From positions 1 to 64,000 of the forward strand of contig CAYTGM010000009.1 of assembly GCA_964437365.1 (NCBI GenBank): a DNA stretch of 64,000 bases, written 5' to 3'. The translations under genes were made by a program, and so were the position numbers. This document shows positions 61,415 through 64,000 of this stretch, piece by piece. Source of the stretch: CAYTGM01 sp964437365. Lineage in GTDB: Bacteria; Sumerlaeota; Sumerlaeia; SLMS01. A model generated the notes under the pieces. That model had not been told where the DNA came from and searched no databases. It worked only from the letters and a program-made list of their open reading frames with translations. The stretch's first letter is position 1; every line of letters starts with the position of its first letter.

Positions 61415-63553
61415 ATGAGCGAAGAAAAGAACACTTCTGAACAGCCGAAGGCGCCATCTGAGAACGAATCGGAAACAATCAGGCAGTCTGCTGTCCCCAA
61501 AGCTAAAAAATCTGGCGGTTGTTCCAAAACGGGAGGACTTGGTTGTGTGATCCTCACAGCCATTCCGGTCCTCTGTATTTTACTCTTTATGGGTTACCGC
61601 TGGCTTGGACCTTTCGACTCCGGCGTCGGTGAAGAAGCCGCGAACGAAGTCTTCTCGTCTGCTATGGAAAAAATCGAGTCCGTTGAGCAACAAGCCGCCG
61701 CAAAGCCAGAACCAGAGCCTTATGATATAGACAAGACAATCCGAGTCCTGCACTCGATGGACCTAGCCCTGGAAAATCAGGGATCTATGAAAGAGTATCT
61801 TGATTATATCGCTCGTCAGGACTTTGAGAACGTCGCGCCGGAAGTTCTGGAAGCACGCATGGGTGTTCTTGAGCATTTGAAGAATCTATACGCACTTCAC
61901 GGATCAGAGCAGGACCATGAACAACTGTGGAAAGAATATCAGTATTCCATCCCTGCTGCCCTCTCTCTTGTTCAGATCTCTGCCGGAGTTCTAGACCCCT
62001 TCAGCTTTCGTATTAACAAAGAGGAAAGTCGTCGCCAGCTGGAGGAAATGGAAAAGAAACAGGAAGACCAAAAGAAAATCCGAAAAGAAATCCGTGCGGA
62101 ACAGAATGAGCTTTACGATGCACTCGTTGACTATTCAGAGGTGTACTATAAATACCTGGCAGAATGGGATGAGCTCGTGATCTATCGTGATCGTGCATAT
62201 CTCGCCAGCCATGAGGGCGACTGGGAGCAGGCGATTGATGCCGCAAACACCGCCATTGAACTGAACCCCTATGAACGAGAAGCCAGAATCATCAAAGCAT
62301 ACTCGCTGATTAATGGGTACGGGCAGGAAAGATCCATGGAAGCCCTTGGAGTTCTTTCAGACTATACCGACGAAAACCCGGACAAAACAGCCCCCGCCAT
62401 GCTGCTGGAAGGCGTTATATACCAGGAAACGGGCGACTTTGATGAAGCGCGATTGAAACTCGAGCAAGCCGCAACCCAGTACCCACGCCAGGCTGAATAT
62501 CTCACAGAGATGGCCGACCCGTATGAAATGCGCAACTACCTCAGAAAATCGGCTGAGGGAATGCGCGTCACAGAACTCTACAAGACCGGGATGCTGGGTG
62601 CCGGTTTCTTCAGCCCCGATTTACAGATGGCACGACTCTTCTTCGAGAATGGTGACACAGAACGCGGACAACAGAAAGTGCTCGACCACTTCTCGAGACG
62701 CCGCGCCCAGGGACAGTTTGACTACATCGTTTCGGATTTAAAGTTCGCCTATGATTATCTTGGTGTGAACTTCTTCGAGATCTTTCCCGATGATTTCTAT
62801 CTCGACCTTAATTACAATCGTTCTTCTTTCGGTTTTGGCCAGGCGCTGAATCTTGAGGTCGTCAATCGAAGTGAAACGACGCTGAATAACGTCACACTCA
62901 TTTTGTGTATACACTTTACTGATATGGTCAGGGAAGACTACGAGGCGATTTCTTCACCTAAGACAGTTCCTGTTCTCCCGGCGGGTGAGACGACAGACTT
63001 TGGTCAGCTCGAGTTTGACTTTGAACTCTTTGGAAAACAGAAGACAGTCGAGGACATCGTCGAAGCGCGCGCCGTCCTGATCTCTAATGAGGCGGTTATC
63101 TGGGTGGACACACAACCCTTTAAAGAAGCTCGCCTGAAGGCCATGAAGGAGCGCGCAGAACGTGGCTCACTCGTAAAAACAGCGGAAGAGCTTGGCCTTG
63201 GCGAAATGCTGACCACAGAGAATATCGTCAAGCTGCTCAAAGAGTCCACCGTCGAGATGGATACCGATTATGGAACCTTTAATGCCGACTTCAAAATGCC
63301 GAAAGACCTGGCACTGACCAAACCGATCTTCCGACTTAAAGTTGGCGGAGAAGATGTCATCCTTCCGCCCTCCGAAAACAAGATCGAGGATGGAAAAATC
63401 AAACTCAACTTCAGCAAACTGATGATGCTGAATGATCTATCGAACCAGCCCATCGAGCTGAATGTACAGACGCGCTACGGCGACTTTGATCTCAACCTGA
63501 CCCAGGGTGATGATGGAAAAATGGGCGTGGAAGTGAAAGAGGAACAAGAGTGA
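61415..63553 (+). CDS. TPR membrane protein of unknown function
   Basis: 712 residues. A polar N-terminus of about 35 residues and a Cys-containing segment (KKSGGCSKTGGLGC) precede one membrane helix (VILTAIPVLCILLFMGYRWL). After it comes a Glu/Lys-rich coiled coil (EEMEKKQEDQKKIRKEIRAEQNE) and TPR-like units: YRDRAYLASHEGDWEQAIDAANTAIELNPYEREARIIKA and ...LLEGVIYQETGDFDEARLKLEQAATQYP. The C-terminal 250 residues look beta-rich (NRSSFGFGQALNLEVVNRSETTLNNVTLILCIHF). I do not recognise the family. It is 163 bp from the methyltransferase gene. Confidence 0.75.
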   Translation: MSEEKNTSEQPKAPSENESETIRQSAVPKAKKSGGCSKTGGLGCVILTAIPVLCILLFMGYRWLGPFDSGVGEEAANEVFSSAMEKIESVEQQAAAKPEPEPYDIDKTIRVLHSMDLALENQGSMKEYLDYIARQDFENVAPEVLEARMGVLEHLKNLYALHGSEQDHEQLWKEYQYSIPAALSLVQISAGVLDPFSFRINKEESRRQLEEMEKKQEDQKKIRKEIRAEQNELYDALVDYSEVYYKYLAEWDELVIYRDRAYLASHEGDWEQAIDAANTAIELNPYEREARIIKAYSLINGYGQERSMEALGVLSDYTDENPDKTAPAMLLEGVIYQETGDFDEARLKLEQAATQYPRQAEYLTEMADPYEMRNYLRKSAEGMRVTELYKTGMLGAGFFSPDLQMARLFFENGDTERGQQKVLDHFSRRRAQGQFDYIVSDLKFAYDYLGVNFFEIFPDDFYLDLNYNRSSFGFGQALNLEVVNRSETTLNNVTLILCIHFTDMVREDYEAISSPKTVPVLPAGETTDFGQLEFDFELFGKQKTVEDIVEARAVLISNEAVIWVDTQPFKEARLKAMKERAERGSLVKTAEELGLGEMLTTENIVKLLKESTVEMDTDYGTFNADFKMPKDLALTKPIFRLKVGGEDVILPPSENKIEDGKIKLNFSKLMMLNDLSNQPIELNVQTRYGDFDLNLTQGDDGKMGVEVKEEQE

Positions 63554-63638
63554 GGAAAGTCAAATCCTTCCGCAGCGACGCTGGGGCGCAGAGTTACCCC
63601 CTTCATGATCTCCCCCCTCTAGCGAATCCTGGCTCCAG

Positions 63639-63710
63639 GGGGTGGATGCAGTATCGAACCATGTTCGATGCATGATGCTACCACTGGAATGGTTCGAACC
63701 TCCATCGATG
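63639..63710 (+). repeat. Dispersed repeat, copy B (partner at 2009-2080)
   Basis: Contains, in order, GGATGCAGTATCGA, GTTCGATGCATGAT, ACCACTG and TTCGA, the same series as the minus strand at 2009-2080. Part of the short minus-strand ORF that crosses it is therefore not a gene. Confidence 0.8.
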
Positions 63711-64000
63711 CAGGATGCATTCTACTGAGACCCTGAGAATAAATGCGCGTCATTACGTGACAGCCGTTTATTGCACCGGGAGGAGATCCATCTGGCTGAT
63801 GCTTTACCTTTTCCAGCAACGTGCGGAATTGGTCCTGAATTTGTTCCTTAATTATGGCAAAGCACATGATTTGTCAGTATTATGAGGGTTTTGTACCTCT
63901 TGAACTGAATCATTGCTTCTTCCATGAGCGCGGATCGTGCACAGAAAGATGGCAACTTGCTAACATTAGAGGTGTTCTTTCCTTGCCATGGGGTCGTGTT
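63711..64000. other. 3' end of window, no supported gene
   Basis: No ORF with recognisable features. The sequence continues past the window edge, so a partial gene cannot be excluded. Confidence 0.4.

Noticed and set aside
63619..63867. 82-residue minus-strand ORF
   Set aside because: It crosses dispersed repeat copy B and shows no family features or ribosome-binding site.

Overview
The window looks like chromosomal DNA of a Gram-negative bacterium of moderate GC content. It has two large AsmA-like envelope proteins, several predicted lipoproteins and secreted proteins, and a peptidoglycan amidase. No rRNA, tRNA, phage or plasmid genes were seen. Dense small-hairpin repeats, 'CACGGAG'-type repeats, a GxxExxY gene, a YHYH protein and giant TPR/CHAT proteins together resemble PVC-like or other poorly cultured environmental phyla. 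That placement is an inference, because no marker gene here settles the phylum.

Layout. 1-3.7 kb: ndk and eno, each with its own clear intrinsic terminator, separated by an unknown membrane-protein gene lying between two copies of a hairpin-rich repeat. 3.8-19.8 kb: mostly plus-strand housekeeping and envelope genes (GT-C-type membrane protein, large U32 protein, ThiF/MoeB-like E1 on the minus strand, amidohydrolase lipoprotein, YfhO-like protein, amidase-NlpC/P60 fusion, sugar isomerase-like protein, YajQ, MOSC protein, RNase HII, PurS). 19.8-25.3 kb: repeats surrounding a two-gene minus-strand operon (FAD oxidoreductase plus medium-chain dehydrogenase). The repeats are a nearly identical 636-bp tandem duplication, a 418-bp tandem array, and a shared core of about 219 bp with terminal inverted repeats that is a chain of short hairpins.

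25.4-29.5 kb: accessory zone. It holds a secreted YHYH protein, a GxxExxY nuclease-fold gene packed between 27-bp inverted repeats (a 440-bp single-gene element), and three small genes resembling polymorphic-toxin immunity or nuclease-inhibitor families (Imm32-like, DUF4303-like, ComJ-like). Each of the three is followed by an imperfect hairpin, one of them attC-like. 29.9-37.3 kb: a compact five-gene minus-strand operon (SWIM zinc finger, DUF5691-like, MoxR AAA+ ATPase, DUF5682, VWA) related to the uncharacterised E. coli yehLMPQ locus and probably one machine. 37.5-40.9 kb: tsaD, a secreted unknown and cinA.

41.1-60.3 kb: eight co-directional, tightly spaced genes: AsmA-like, BioF-type synthase, rhodanese, SH3 protein, M48 protease lipoprotein, second AsmA-like, lipoprotein, and a 2544-residue protein with signal peptide, beta-propeller-like repeats, TPRs and a C-terminal CHAT protease with an intact His/Cys dyad. 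An exported CHAT protease in an AsmA/M48/lipoprotein operon is the most unusual system here. A methyltransferase and a TPR membrane protein follow. The last 450 bases carry a second copy of a repeat found upstream of eno.
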